A DNA stretch of 64,000 bases from Sphagnum magellanicum (GCA_021904315.1 CM038913.1:8865958-8929957), one strand, 5' to 3'; positions 46,640 to 59,500 are shown, counted from the stretch's first letter. The notes: generated by a model not told the origin, from the sequence alone. Numbers and translations: made by a program.

Positions 46640-49330
46640 CTCTAGTTTATAATGGGGGTATTAGCCCAGGCCCAAAATGGTGATGAACAATTTTGGAAAT
46701 AGAAATTTCATGCAACCAATGGGAAGGCTCAGCATGCACTCATGATGGGCCTTAGTTTTTTCTTTCTAGGGGGAGTTGTTTTTTGTTTTTCTTCCTTGAT
46801 CAATCTTTTCCCCCTGCCATTAGCCTAGGCCAAAATGCCGACCAACAGTTTTGGAAATAAAAAATACATGCAGCCAATGGTTAGGCGGAAGCATGCACTC
46901 AAGGTGCCTTGATTTTTTTTCTTTTAAGTTTTGGGTAGAGGGGGTGGGGGGAGGATTTTTTTCATTTTCCCTTTGTTCCCTCTATGTTCCCTTCAAGTGC
47001 CCAATGGGTTCCTAAGTTCCTAATGTGTTCCCCAAGGGTGTTCCAAGTAGCACCTTGCTTTAATACCATATATTTTGCCCAAAGTCCCAAATGGGTTTAC
47101 CAACTTTTATCCCATATGCCTTGGAAAATGGTGTCCTTTTTTCATCTATATAGGTGGGCAAAAGGGGAGGAACCGTATATTTCAAAATAGAGCCTTCTAT
47201 TTTGGGGAGTCTCCATTGTTTTTTTTTTGGGGAGTGATGGGCCAATCAAATTGGCACATCGCCAAAAAAAAAAAAAAAAGTAAAGAACTTGGGAGGCACC
47301 TCATCTAATTAATAGGAGATGTGACTATGTCCCCAAATTTATTTCCTTGCCATTAGCCTAGACCAAAAATGTAACTAACAATTTTGAAAATAGAAATTGC
47401 ATGCAGCCAATGGGAAGGTGCAACATCCATTTAGGGGCCCCAACATTTTAATTTGGGTTGTGGGGGTAAGGGGGAGACGTTTTTTTTTTTGAGTTACTAA
47501 TGTGTTCCTACCATTTCTCCAAGTTGTTCCTCAAATTCTCAATGTGTCCCCCAAGGATGTTTCCAATAGCACCTGATTTCAAACTCATATGTTTTGCCCA
47601 AAATCCTCCCCTTTTCACCTATATACGTGGGGTGTTTGTTGTGATGGGTATTAGTCCAGGTGAAAATTGTGACGAACCTTCTTGAAGAGATAAATTCATC
47701 AAGCCAATGGGAAGTGCAATCATGCTCTCAAGGTGCCTTGGTTTTTTTCCTTTTAAGTTTTGAATTTAGGGTTGGGAGGTTGAAAGGGAGGTTTTTTTTC
47801 TCAAGTTGTATTTGGTGTGGAGAGTGGACTGTTAGTGGACACTAAACACTGGACTTTCCATGCAAGTTTTATTGGGGGCGGCAGGTGAGGGGGGAGGATT
47901 TATTTTCCTTTCAACCAATAGGAAAGGCCAAAGTGCTTTGCTTTTATTTCTTTTAAGTTGGGAGGGGGGGGGGGGGGGGGAGAACAGAGGATTTTTTTTT
48001 CCAGTTTTCCCTGTTTCCTAATGTGTTCCCATGGTGTTCTTTCTAAATTCCAATGGGTTCTTGAAGTGTTCCCCAAGTTCACAATGTGTTCCCCAACATG
48101 TTCTCCGTATAAGCACCTCACTTCTAGCCCATGAGTTTTGGCAAATGTTGTTCTCCTTTCACCTATATAGGTGGGCCAAAGAAGAGGAACTATCCAGTTC
48201 AAAATAGAGCCTTCTGTTTTGGGGAGTCTCCATTATTTCTTTTTTTGAGTGATGGGCCAATCAAATTGGCACGTTACCCAAAAAATAAAATAAAATTGGG
48301 AAGCACTTCATTTAATTAATAAGAAAGGTGACTATTTCCCCAAATTTATTTTCATGGCATTAGCCTAGGCCAAAAAAGTAACTAATAGTTTTGGAAATAG
48401 AAATTGTATGCAACCCATGGGAAGGTGAAGCATCCACTTAGGTGCCCCAACTTTTTAATTTGGGTTTTGGGGGCAGGGGGGAGGGGGGGGGAGGTTTTTT
48501 TTTTCATGAGTTGCTGATGTGTTCCTACCATGTTCCCAAGTTGTTCCCCAAATTCTTAATTTGTTCCACAAGGGTGTTCCCAATAGCACCTAATATCAAA
48601 CCCATATGTTTTGCCCAAAATCCTCCCCTTCTCACCTATATAGTTGAGGTGTTTGTTGCGAGGGGTAGTAGCCCAGGGGAAAAATTGTGATGAACCTTTT
48701 TCATTCAACCAATGGGAAATGCAATCATGCTTTCAGAGTGCCTTGGATTTTTTCCTTTTAAGTTTTGGGTTTAGGGTTGGGAGGTTGTGGAAGTTTTTTT
48801 TGTCAAATGTATTTGGTGTGGAAAGTGGACTGTCTAGAGTGGACATTGGACTTTACATGCAAGTTTTATTGGGGGCGATCGAGGGGGCGGGAGGGGAGGA
48901 TTTATTTTCCTTTTAGCCAATAGGAGGGCCCAAGGTGCCTTGCTTTTATTCCTTTTAAGTTAGGGGGGGATAGGGAAGAATTTTTTTTTCAGTTTTTCCT
49001 ATTTCTTAATGTGTTCCCACGATGTTCCCTCTAAGTTCCTAATGGGTTCCCACATTGTTCCCCAAGTTCACAATGTGTTCCCCAACATGTTCTCCTTATA
49101 AGCACCTCACTTTTAGCCCATATGCTTTGGCACTTTCACCTATATAGGTGGGCCCAAGGGGAGGAACTATATACATCAAAACAAAACCTTCTATTTTGAG
49201 GAGCCTCCAAAGTTTCATTTTTTTGGGAGCAATGGGCCAATCAAATTGGTTTTGGCCCAGAATTTTGGCATAGTTTGTTGATGAGAGCGAAAATTCCAGA
49301 GGATTCACCAATCTCGAATTACCGAATCAA
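46640..49330. repeat. Higher-order array, ~0.5-kb subunits in ~1-kb units, with CCAAT and palindromic TATA motifs
   Basis: Diverged blocks recur in a fixed order. First comes GCATTAGCCTAGGCCAAAA with AGCCAATGGGAAGG. Next are G-rich runs and repeated GTTCCC(A/C) words. Then comes CACCTATATAGGTG at 47143 (variant), 47616 (variant), 48160 (perfect), 48633 (variant) and 49137 (perfect), followed in alternate copies by AAATAGAGCCTTCTATTTTG and GATGGGCCAATCAAATTGGC. Spacing alternates 473, 544, 473 and 504 bases, giving a ~1.0-kb dimer period. All open frames here are repeat by-products. Confidence 0.8.
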
Positions 49331-49651
49331 GCACGTGGGAACACCCATTTTTTAATGTAAGTAGACAATGGGTTCTTGAAACTAGAATCCTTTTAGAGGT
49401 CCTTCCATCTTGTACCTTTTTCTCCCCCTTTGTTGGGTGCTTTGTTTGGTTGAAGATTGGCAGGTTTTCATCATTTTAGAGGAACTTCCCACCAGTGGGA
49501 GGAGACTTTGTATGTGTGCAGGCTTTTGGATGCAAGTTTGGGTTGGACCCAGAGCTTGAAACCAAAGCCAATTTGCAGGTGACAGTTAGGGATCTAGCTG
49601 TACTTGTTAGGCTTTTTGTCCTCAAATTTATCTTGCATTCAAATTACCCTA

Positions 49652-49875
49652 GTACCTAGACTGGTTAGGCACTAATTAATTATTTTTGGAATTGCCCAAA
49701 AATTCTGAAAAATACAAAAACCTGGCATGCCAAAAATCTGAAAGAAACTCTCAAACACAGTAGCTTAATTATTTAGTATATTGCCTAATTATAAAATATA
49801 ATTATTTGCTACGAAAAGTAAAATTTTAAAAAGTAATAATTATTAGGCACCTTGCTGCCAAACCAGCCTAGGTAC
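49652..49875. mobile_element. TA-flanked MITE-like element, 224 bp
   Basis: The ends GTACCTAGACTGGTT and, in reverse complement, GTACCTAGGCTGGTTT match at about 14 of 15 bases and are flanked by TA on both sides. It shares only the GTACCT start with the GTACCTTGGC family, so it is a related or separate group. Interior AT-rich, non-coding. Confidence 0.65.
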
Positions 49876-50357
49876 TACCACTCACCGCCCAATGCTATCA
49901 TTTCTGGGGATTTTGTTTGAATCTACAGTAAAGGAATGGCAGCACCATTACATGATGAGCTCGTTGTTTCCAGGACTTTGGCAAGCAAAAACACAATCCA
50001 AAGCTGGCAAAGGTACGTGCACCCACAATTGTCAATAGACAATGGACCTAGGCTACCCAAATGAATTATACATCAATATGACCAACAGCAGACTGGAAAA
50101 GTCCAAACCCTATATAGACAAAGAATTCTTCTCCAAAAATGGTTTATGTGGCACATAAACCCTACACATAAACATCATTACAAGCAAAAGCAACAAAGTT
50201 ATGGCTAAATCATGTAGTTCACCTACTTAAGGTTTGTGTTTTATCCTTCAACTTTAGAAGGATGGGTACCAAGGAACCCTTGTTGCCCAATCATAGAGGG
50301 AAGAGGGCTCTTGACCACAACAGCTTTGCCTAGCAGACTGTATTTGTATATACCATA

Positions 50358-50534
50358 GTAACTTGGCAGCTTTGACACATGTTTGTCCGATAATTAATTT
50401 ATTTTGAATTTTTCATTTCAAATAATAGAATAGTCATGAAGATTCAATATTTTCCTTCAAAAAAAGGGTTATTTTGAGAATTTTTTTGAAATTTTCTGAA
50501 AATAATACAATCAGTGTCAAAGCTGCCAAGGTTG
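50358..50534. mobile_element. TA-flanked MITE (GTACCTTGGC family), 177 bp
   Basis: The left end GTAACTTGGCAGCTTTGACAC and the reverse complement of the right end, CAACCTTGGCAGCTTTGACAC, match over the inner 16 bases exactly and are flanked by TA. The interior shares AATTAATTTATTTTGAA(A)TTTTCATTTCAA-like sequence with the 51795 copy. Confidence 0.75.
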
Positions 50535-51794
50535 TATGACCCATGCATACAAATGCGAGCTTGTGGCAAAAATCATATCCTACAAGAATTGGGTAGGTCA
50601 AAATTTTAAATAACATTCAGATCCAGATTTGTTCAAGTTCAGCTCCATCGACCAATTAGCATGTGCCTATTTATCTTAGTCAAAATGCTGCTGTTCAGCC
50701 AAAGGCCTTTCACTTCTCGACAAACATCGTCAAGAGGTTGACCCATGCTTTGCTTACTCTCTTTGATAGGCGTTGAAAAAAAATGCCTGACCAAACCCCC
50801 TTAGTGGAAAAATATTTTTCCTTTCTGTGAAGTAAGCTTTTAAGTTATATCTTAATCTCCCCTATTTCCTTCCTTATGCTTTATCTGCCCTTTTCCTGGT
50901 GACCAGTTTTGATATTATTTCAGACTTTGGAAAATACCAGAAACTAAAATTATATCTATAAAATGTGTTGAAAACTTTGCGTGGTTACCAGTGATTTTTT
51001 TTCTGAAAATCCTTGTAATTATTTTCAACTAAAAAAGTGGGAAAGCTTTTGAAATTGGCAATTTTTTTGTGTAAAACTTTTGAATTTTTTTGCAAAGTTT
51101 TGCAAATTCCCACAAAAATTTTAATATAAAAAGGTGGGAAAATAAACCTTGGTCATGATATTACCTTCTACATTAGTACACAACACTATCAAAACTAACA
51201 AATAGTACACAACTTTTTCAGGCTACAAAGAAAAGGAAAAAGAAAAAACTTTACTTATAATATGAAATTCAAGTTCAAATGTACACAGTGAAAGCAAAAC
51301 TAGGTCAACAATGACTGCTCTTAGGATCTTATGTCACCAAAGATGAATCTCATAACAGAAAAAGATGAGACGAGATGGAAATCTCAAAGTCATCAGGGAG
51401 TGGGTCAAAACGTCAAAACATACTAAACTACAATTTCAACTAAATACAAACTTACAAATATTTATTTATTTATCTATTTATTTGGTGGAAACACCTGACA
51501 TTAGTTTCAGAGTCAAGCCCAAAAGTGCTAAGTTTCCTTCAAAATTTGTAAAGCACTTCAAGAAATTTCTTAGCAAGTTTTGGAGAGCACCTTATATCCA
51601 TGAATATCCCTCCTCGAAATTGAGTGATATTGCATCTACTTGTCAAGAGTGGACTTTTAAGGGTCGTATGCTTATAGCCCATTCCTTAGGAGTGTGAGGG
51701 ATCTTATGCCTACAGTCTCAGGTACCTACCTACCAGTATAGGTGTTTGGTTCTCAGCATTGGGCAACATTACATACTCCATTTCCACTACCTTA

Positions 51795-51894
51795 GTACCT
51801 TGGCAACTTTGACACAGGTTTGTAGAAGAATTAATTAATTTTGAAATTTTCATTTCAACAAATAAAATGATTAATGTGGAAGTTGTCAAGGTAC
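51795..51894. mobile_element. TA-flanked MITE (GTACCTTGGC family), 100 bp
   Basis: The ends GTACCTTGGCAACTT and, in reverse complement, GTACCTTGACAACTT differ at one position and are flanked by TA. At 100 bp it is the shortest of the family in this window, an internally shortened relative of the 177- and 189-bp copies. Confidence 0.75.
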
Positions 51895-52050
51895 TATATT
51901 ATTAGTCAACCCACTTCAATTCTGACTTTGGATTGTTGTCAATTATTGGCAGGTTGAGCTCTTATAAGATAAAATAAAAGGGTTCCTTTTGTTTGCAGCG
52001 CTTTGTTGTTGGCATATTAAAAGAACAATTTGCAGTACAAGGAAGTACAC

Positions 52051-52073
52051 AGAGAGAGAGAGAGAGAGAGAGA
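52051..52073. repeat. (AG)n microsatellite
   Basis: About 11 AG dinucleotides upstream of the ANTH gene. With the (CT)n run at 53059-53079 it makes a GA/CT pair around the probable promoter and leader. Confidence 0.9.
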
Positions 52074-53058
52074 TGAACTTGCCATTTTAGAAGGTTCGTG
52101 AATCGTAGCATTTTCTTTTCTGGCTAAATTTAGTGAGTTCGCTTTTTTTAAAATTCAAAATGGCTAAAGATATGTGCTTAAAATTTTTTTTGGGTGTTTT
52201 CTAGTCGCCAAATTTCTACATTTAAAAAAGATATCGCCAGATCTCTCTATTGGGTTCCTAGCATGTAGCCAAAAATGTGAAGGAAGTCTTGAACTTCTTT
52301 ACTTTCATATCCTGTTTATAGCCAAATTTGGCTAAACTGTAACATGCAGGATCGTCGGTTCAGCTAATTTACAAACATGAAAAAATAAACCCTGTTCAAG
52401 ATATGACAAGTGTGTGGACAGAAATCATCAACGCGTGGACTCTTTTGAGGGGCTGGATTTGGGGTTGGTGGAGAAGCAAATTATCGGACTCTGAGAGAAC
52501 AGAAGAACCCAATTTTGTGTATGTGTTTTAAATTTTTCGTAAGAACTAATTTATTTCAACTCCATTTTGCAGAAAGAATTTATGTGTATGGTATAAAGCT
52601 TTTGCAACACAAGGATTCATTTTCTCACACTTGTATCATCATTTTTGGTATTCACTTTTCAATTTCTATCATAATTTTCGGAAAAATAAAATAAAAACCT
52701 AAGAAGAGCGTAACAGAAACTAATATATAACTTGGTATAACAGAAACGGAGAAGTGTATGGGGTAAATCTTGGAGAAGTGTATGGTATAAAGCTTGGAAC
52801 TCACTTTCTCACACTTTTGTATCATAATTTTAGAATTCACTCTTGTATCAGAAGTTTTCTGAACAAAGAAGAAATCTAAGAAAGATGCAAGAGGAGATCA
52901 TATAGGAGCAAAAATAGAGAAGTGAATCTGTAAAGAGAGATCAGGAGGTGGATCCACAGTTTGAAGTGCAGGGAGAAATCGAGGAGTAGGAAGAAGCACA
53001 AGAAGACACGAGAGAGAGAAAGAAAGAGAGACAAAAAATACCCATCATCAAATTTTAG

Positions 53059-53079
53059 CTCTCTCTCTCTCTCTCTCTC
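53059..53079. promoter_or_regulatory. (CT)n tract in the 5' leader of the ANTH gene
   Basis: A 21-base CT run ends 28 bases before the main ATG, preceded by a GAGAGAGAAAG tract at about 53010-53031. Pyrimidine-rich CT tracts near the transcription start are common in plant leaders. The transcription start itself cannot be placed. Confidence 0.5.
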
Positions 53080-53091
53080 GCTCGTTCTGTT

Positions 53092-53118
53092 ATGAGGAAT
53101 ATTACTCATGGCAGATGA
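53092..53118 (+). other. Upstream ORF overlapping the ANTH start codon
   Basis: ATG 53092 opens an eight-codon frame (MRNITHGR) ending at TGA 53116-53118, out of frame with and overlapping the main ATG at 53108. It has G at -3 but A at +4; the main ATG has C at -3 and G at +4. If it lies in the transcript, it should reduce main-ORF initiation. Confidence 0.45.
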
Positions 53119-54913
53119 GAGGATTCATGCGGGAACAGTCAACAACAACAAGCTGAGGAGAGTGATGAGATTGCTGAAGGACCAGACAGCGGCAGGAATA
53201 GCGATGGCAAGTGCCGGGCCCTTACAAGTAGCAGTGGTAAGAGCAACCAGTCATGAGGAATGCTTACCCGAAGAGAAATATGTAGAAGAAATAATTGCCA
53301 CGGGTTCGATGTCACGGAGCAAAGTCGCGTTTTGTACTAGGGCATTAGTTGGGCGTCTCTCAAAGACACAGGACTGGGCTGTTGCACTCAAATCTCTCAT
53401 CGTCATACACCGCGTAATTCTGGATGGCGGATTCTTGTTCCAAGACCAGCTTAGCTTCTCCTCCAGCAAAGTAGGAAGGAATTTTCTGGAATATGTCTCG
53501 TTTGCAGATTCGGATCTGAATCTCAGCCCTAGTTTTGATTTGGAGCTCAATTCCTGGGTGCGTCGATATGCGAGATACTTGGATGAGAGATTGATCTGTT
53601 CCCGTGTTGTGAAATCCCATTTCGATAGCAGGTGGAGCAGTGTCCCCACATCTGAGAATGTTTGCTACATGGCCACAGAGCAAGTCTTAGAGGAATTAGG
53701 GTTCTTGCAAAGTTTGCTGGAGGAAGGTTGTCACTGTGAGGTAGGAGGATATGGTACTACCACCAATTCTGTTATCCAAGGAGCTTTGATTTTGGTTGTT
53801 GCTGATAGTTATAAACTCCAACAAGAGATTGGGTTTCGAGTGCGGGAGATGCTTCACAGGCTTGACATCTTGGAACTCCCTCACGCTCTTCAGCTCCTCG
53901 AAATTTGTAAGAAAGCTGCAGTACGAGGGCATCAAACTCACATGCTGTTGAAGTTCTTGGACCACTGTCGCAAGCTGGTGAGTTTGCTGTCAGATTTACC
54001 CATGCCACACTCATCAGGGTTTGTATCTGAATCCGATGTGAAGAAGGTGGAAGAGACAGTCAAGATGCTGTCACAATCCTCCTCCCCAACTCAGAATACA
54101 AAGTCGAAGCAAACAACTTCCTCAGGTCCTTTGCTTGATGTCAGCATCTCTGGACAACAATCCAAGCCTTTGCAGTGGAGAGGCAGTGGTTATTACAAAG
54201 GACCAGAAGGTATGTGTATTTACTCAATGTTTCCTTCTTCAGAATTTGGGTTTTCATTTAGGGTTGATCAGCTATGTCTCTTGAGTGCTCATTAACGTCA
54301 TGACTACTTGTGACCTAATTCCGATTGCTTCTGGAAATGTAACAAAAACTAAGATTTTGCATAAGGGTTTCTTTGCCCATTACTAAGAATTTTGTAGAAT
54401 CCTGTTATGTACCACTCTTTAAGATTGGCGTAATGGAAGAGTTTTTGAAGACTTAGTGCGGGAGGATTTCTGGCTTTAGCTCCACCACTCTTTAGCTTTG
54501 GGGTCTGTGTTGTCCTCTTGATGGATGCCCACATTGAGCCTGCTTTTGCTAGTTTCCATTTGACTGACCTAGCCTGACAAATGAAGCCATCACTCTCTGC
54601 AGGTCGTGGTGATCTACAAAGAACATCTGGTCAACCTTTTGGGCAGTTCCAACAAGAAGCAGGTCAAGAAGAGTTGTTGCACTCTGATACTCATTTGCAA
54701 AAAGAGGTACAGCTACACGTTTCTACCCATTCTTCCCCAGAGTTCAACCTCATTGATCTGTCTTCAGAACCAGAGGTGCCTAGGGTAGATGAGTTCCCAC
54801 ATGATTTGATCTCATGGGTACCTTCACAGGCACCCTCCCCTCAAGCAACATTTACTGATTGGGAACAAATACTTGTGGACTCCTTGAAAACCATGACAAC
54901 CTCTCACAGTTGA
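53108..54913 (+). CDS. ANTH-domain clathrin assembly protein (AP180/CALM-like)
   Basis: Two exons, 53108-54209 and 54603-54913, join G|GT in phase 1 across a donor (AAG|GTATGTG) and acceptor (CTCTCTGCAG|GT) to encode 470 residues. The ANTH domain fills about residues 12-290: KLRRVMRLLKDQTAAG, then ATSHE...PEEKYVEEI, WAVALKSLIVIHRVIL, GRNFLEYVSFAD, WVRRYARYLDERL and LLEICKKAAVRGHQT. Family members bind PtdIns(4,5)P2 and clathrin to drive endocytic or trans-Golgi vesicle budding. The lipid-binding motif is weakened: R45 replaces the usual Lys, and P54-E-E-K-Y has Glu where Lys is expected. The tail is Ser/Gln-rich with an acidic FNLIDLSSEPE and DWEQILVDSL near the C-terminus. It converges with the pyruvate kinase gene. 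The subfamily was not resolved. Confidence 0.92.
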
Positions 54914-56596
54914 AATACACTCACTGCAGTTCCATCAGCTAGTGTGGGTCAAAGTAGTTCCATCCTTTTATAGTAGGTGCTGATTTACACCCTTTTGGTC
55001 TATTGGAATCCTTGTCATATTTGCCAACAAGGACATGACCAGACTGAATTTCTCAAGCTCACATCAATGCAAAGGGTGTGCAGCAGTTTTAGAAACTGTT
55101 TCACCTCTAAATGTCAGAGCTTCAGTTTAGTGGGAGTGAAATGCATCCTAGTGTAACTGCTCAACAATTCCAACATAGAGAGCTCCAAGTCAGAAACATC
55201 CTCAGGATTCCTTCCATGTTAGCAGTGTTTTGCTGCTTCATCATTGAGAGAAATTATACTCACAGTTTGACATTCCTTAGACCTGAACTATACATGTACA
55301 TTACAAAGGCCTTTGGTGGTTGCAGGCTTGTTTTTGTAATCAAAACTCACAGATATCTTATCAGAAGAGCTCACAAACAGTGTGATGCTCATGATTGTGA
55401 TAAAACACAAGCTTTTGTCATTTGATTGTGTCCTACTATGTGTATCCTTGACAAGACTGATTAATGCTGAGCACACATCCTTGTATCATATTGTGTATCC
55501 TATCATATTATGTGTGTGCTTGTGTCATGTATGCTTTGACAATGTATTCTGTGACAAGTTACAGAATGAGAAGCCAAAACAACTCTTCAGGACATGGAGA
55601 AGTGGTTCAAGTTTAGATTGCAAATACTTTAGGAAATACGATGAACTAGAGACCCATGGGGAAAAAGATACAACTCCTGTATTTATTGAAGAGGGCTTTC
55701 TCCAAGGTGCCATGTATATAAAAGAGGTAACTTTAACATGCTTGTTGAGGGAGTCTTAAGAGAAATTGCATCCAGAAGAGAATGAGCAGAATCAAAAGCT
55801 TTGCATTGTGATATTCTTGCAATTTGAGAATTTTATCCAAAGCATATTTGGAAGGATTCATGCATATGAAAAATTAGTGTAAAAATTGCTCTCTACATGT
55901 AAAACCTTTAGCATTGAGAGAAGATGCAACTTGTTTGATGTTTGGAGTGAACATCAAATGAATATATGTGAGCATTAGATGAAATGCGTTCAACAGCAGA
56001 GACCATATAGCAAGAGCAGTATAAACCCTATACTTCTTTGCAATGTGTGGGAGGAGAGTTGCACAGCTATCTAGCATTAGCCAGTCTAAGGAATGTCTTT
56101 GAGCTTCCAGGAGATAACAGTATGTGAGGTGAAGGGTTTTCCGACTACCTTTCAATTAGTCTCTAGGACCTTGAAGGTTTAGCAAGAACATTGATTAACA
56201 CTTAGCTAGGGAAGGAAATCTCAGAAAGAAGGGCATGTTTCTAGCCTCCTACAACTAAGCAGAGTCCATCAACAACCACAGAAGACTGTAAGCTTGAACT
56301 GCTACTTATCTACCCTGGTGATTTCCATTCAATGCAAAGGAGTCAAATGCTGTCACTAAAAATGTGAACTTTCAGTCCTACAACTCACATGGGCAGTAGA
56401 TGCAAAAATTGAAGTTCACAGATCAACTCTACCTAGGCCTCTTCACCTGCAAAAATTTAAAAGCAAAACCTGGCATAAATGTCTCTAGTCAAGGAGTTTG
56501 AGCCAGAACATGGGCCATTTGCCAGTTAATCCACCTGGATGTGCTGCCTTGTAAGCACACCAAGAAGATGCCAGCCCTGTCATGGGGTGTAAGTTC
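54914..56596. other. Convergent intergenic region with two 3' UTRs
   Basis: This stretch lies between the stop codons of the convergent ANTH and pyruvate kinase genes, so both 3' UTRs must lie in it. Open frames at 55111-55425 and 55382-55759 (+) and 56155-55874 (-) have no recognisable domain and are probably not coding. No polyadenylation site could be fixed. Confidence 0.45.
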
Positions 56597-59500
56597 TCAA
56601 CTCCTTTTGAGTACAGACTCTTTCACCTCCATGATCTTTATGACTGAGGCAACTCCAATTCGATGGAGGGCCACAATTGAATCCCCCACCTTGACTAGGC
56701 TCTTCCTCAAAGCATGGGCAAGTGCTACATCAAGAATGTCATCTGTTGACTCAGAGTCTGTTGCCTTGGCTGACCCCTCTGCCAGAAGTGGGATCAAACC
56801 CCTGCAAGAACAAGGAGATACCTTTCAGCAAATAACATAAACAAGTCATGGATAGCACAGGCCTTGCAGTTTACATAATGAGAACCAAGTGGAGTAATAG
56901 GTGAATGTAACAGTATAGACTCTCAATGCTTAATACTCTAAGCATGAATTAGGTCCCTAATATTTGTAAATCCTTGGTGAAATCATTGGAGTTCTTTCTT
57001 ATGGACATAAGAGACAGATTTGCTCAACCTCAGAAAAGGCATTCCAAGGAGCATGACTATCATCTACACAAACCATACTAAATTTAAAGATTAAAGACCA
57101 GGATCAGGCAACATGCACAACATACCATGCATGTTGCCAACAAAGCAATTTGAACAAGGATTCCACACCATTTCACCAAAATTTAGCTACAAACTATCCC
57201 TAACCTTCGAAAGGCATAATGTTTAATATCCTAACAACCAAAGAGCAGCTCCCATACTTGCAATTTGATGCAAGTCAAAAAAAAAGAACAAGATAATCCA
57301 CTTCATATGTTCATGAGATTTCCAGACAAAACACCAAGAGAATCTAATGCAGACCACACATTTCCCATTACAGCAAACAAGCCTAGTGACTTGGAGGTTG
57401 ATATTAGTCACATTAAATCCAATAGTATGACCAATTACTGAGATAAAGAAAAGAGGTACCTGTAAACAAGACCATGATGAGCTGGTGATTCCTCACTGAT
57501 TACCCAAGTAAGACTATCTGTAGTCAGTACAGGTACTGCAACAGACAAGATAGGCACATAAGGACGATATTTAGCAACAAGCTTTGCCGTAGTACCTCCG
57601 CGAGTGAGGACAATGATTAATGTTGCCCGCACCTTGTTTGCTGTGCGGACAGCTGATGATGCCAAACTCTCCAATGGACTCATTGGCAAGGGCACAGATT
57701 TCATGAGCTCCTTGAAAATTGCAGCATAATCTAATGAAGCCTCAGCCTCCTGGCAAATCCGTGACATGACAGCCACTGCAATATCAGGATATAATCCATT
57801 AGCTGTTTCTCCACTAAGCATCACGCAGTCTGTCCCATCTAAGACAGCATTTGCAACATCTGTGGCCTCTGCCCGGGTTGGACGAGGTGATTTTATCATG
57901 GACTCCAACATTTGAGTTGCTGTCACAACAGGTTTCCCAGCTGAATTGCATTTGTAGATCATCATTTTCTGGGCCAGGAAGATTTTTTCTGTTGGAATTT
58001 CCATACCAAGGTCACCTCTTGCCACCATCACCCCATCTGTTTCATGTAGGATATCATCAAAATTGACAAGCCCTTCCTGATTCTCCACCTATTTCAACCA
58101 AACATGAAATTTTCACACATACAATTAGCCACTCATAAGATCTATCACATAATCCAGAAGGTTGCCCATGCTCCTTCATCATGTTACAAGGATTGCAACC
58201 TCAGTAAGAAAGTCATAGAGCATAGCTCACTGCATATTCACATGGTCTTTTCCAGAGTGAAACCAAGGATACAGTAAAGTCCATTCAGGTAGATCCATGC
58301 TTACTCGGAGAGAAAGGAGATCAGGCACAAGTCCCGAAATGAACCCTAAACAGTGGTTTTGGAAAGTATCTCAGTTTTTGTGCAATTCTCTGCAACTTAT
58401 TCCACATTTCCATGGATTAACAAAAGCTTGCATTTAGACAGGTAAATTTTCAACTCACCTTTGAGATAATTTGAATCGTCTTTGCATGAGGGCCAAGCAG
58501 TGCTCTAATTTTCCTCAGGTCCTCACCTTTACGAACAAAGGAAGCTGCAATAAAATCAATTTTGTTCTTGACACCCCACTCCAGGATATCTACAATATCC
58601 TTCTCAGTGATGGTAGGTAAGTCTACCACAACACCAGGCAGATTAACATTCTTTTTTTCACCAAGGACAGCTGTGTTCTCACACCGACACTTAACTGTCC
58701 CATTTTTCTCATCAGTTTCAAGAACGGTCAGTGTAATTGTACCATCTGAGCACAAAATAGCATTTCCAGGCTTCACATCCACTGCAAGCTTCTTATAGCT
58801 CATTGCTATTGCATTCTCATCCCCAAGATGGCTATAATCTGTTGTGATCATGATCTCCTTATTTCGCACCAATTGTATGGGTTTTCCATCTTTTAACTGC
58901 CCAGTTCGAATCTCTGGACCCTGCCATTGTACAGTAACTGATTAGAGAATCCCCATTATCTCTTATGATATTTTCCATTACCTTTTCCACCACCCTCCAC
59001 AATTGCAACAAATCATAAAATCCCTTTTTACATCCTTTAGACATAACCTATGAGTGACCAAGACTACAAACACCAGAGGACAGGGTTTGAGAAAGTATTA
59101 GGCAACTTGGAACCAGCCAATAGAACAGCTACAGAGGAAACCAAACAGCTAGCTGCAAAGGACAGCCTCTCTTAGGCGAAGTTTGAGATGGGAACTGCTC
59201 ATTAGAGAAGATCATATTGCTTGAGGATTTAGGGCATTAGCCAAAGATCCAAGTGCAACAATATCTTGAACAGTTGTCCAGGATGAGCGATCTGTCTTCT
59301 GTCTTGAGCTGCTGTCAAGCAACATTACTGTTGTTGATTTGTACTCTGCAATAGTTTACTGACAATCTACAAGACAATCTGATAATCTAGATAGAGTATG
59401 ACAATAGGCATCAATCTAAGACGAGAAGAAATCAGTTAAAAGCCCCTGTGCCTAGCAGCTTATTACAACTTTACCTGTAGCAAAATGCGAAGAGAAACGT

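Noticed and set aside
47500..48916. Open frames of 60-100 codons in the 46.6-49.3 kb array
   Set aside because: The same frames recur with each repeat unit and shift with indels, so they are repeat by-products.
55111..55759. Two plus-strand frames between the ANTH and pyruvate kinase genes
   Set aside because: No domain, no plausible splice link to the ANTH gene after its stop, and the position fits a 3' UTR or intergenic DNA.
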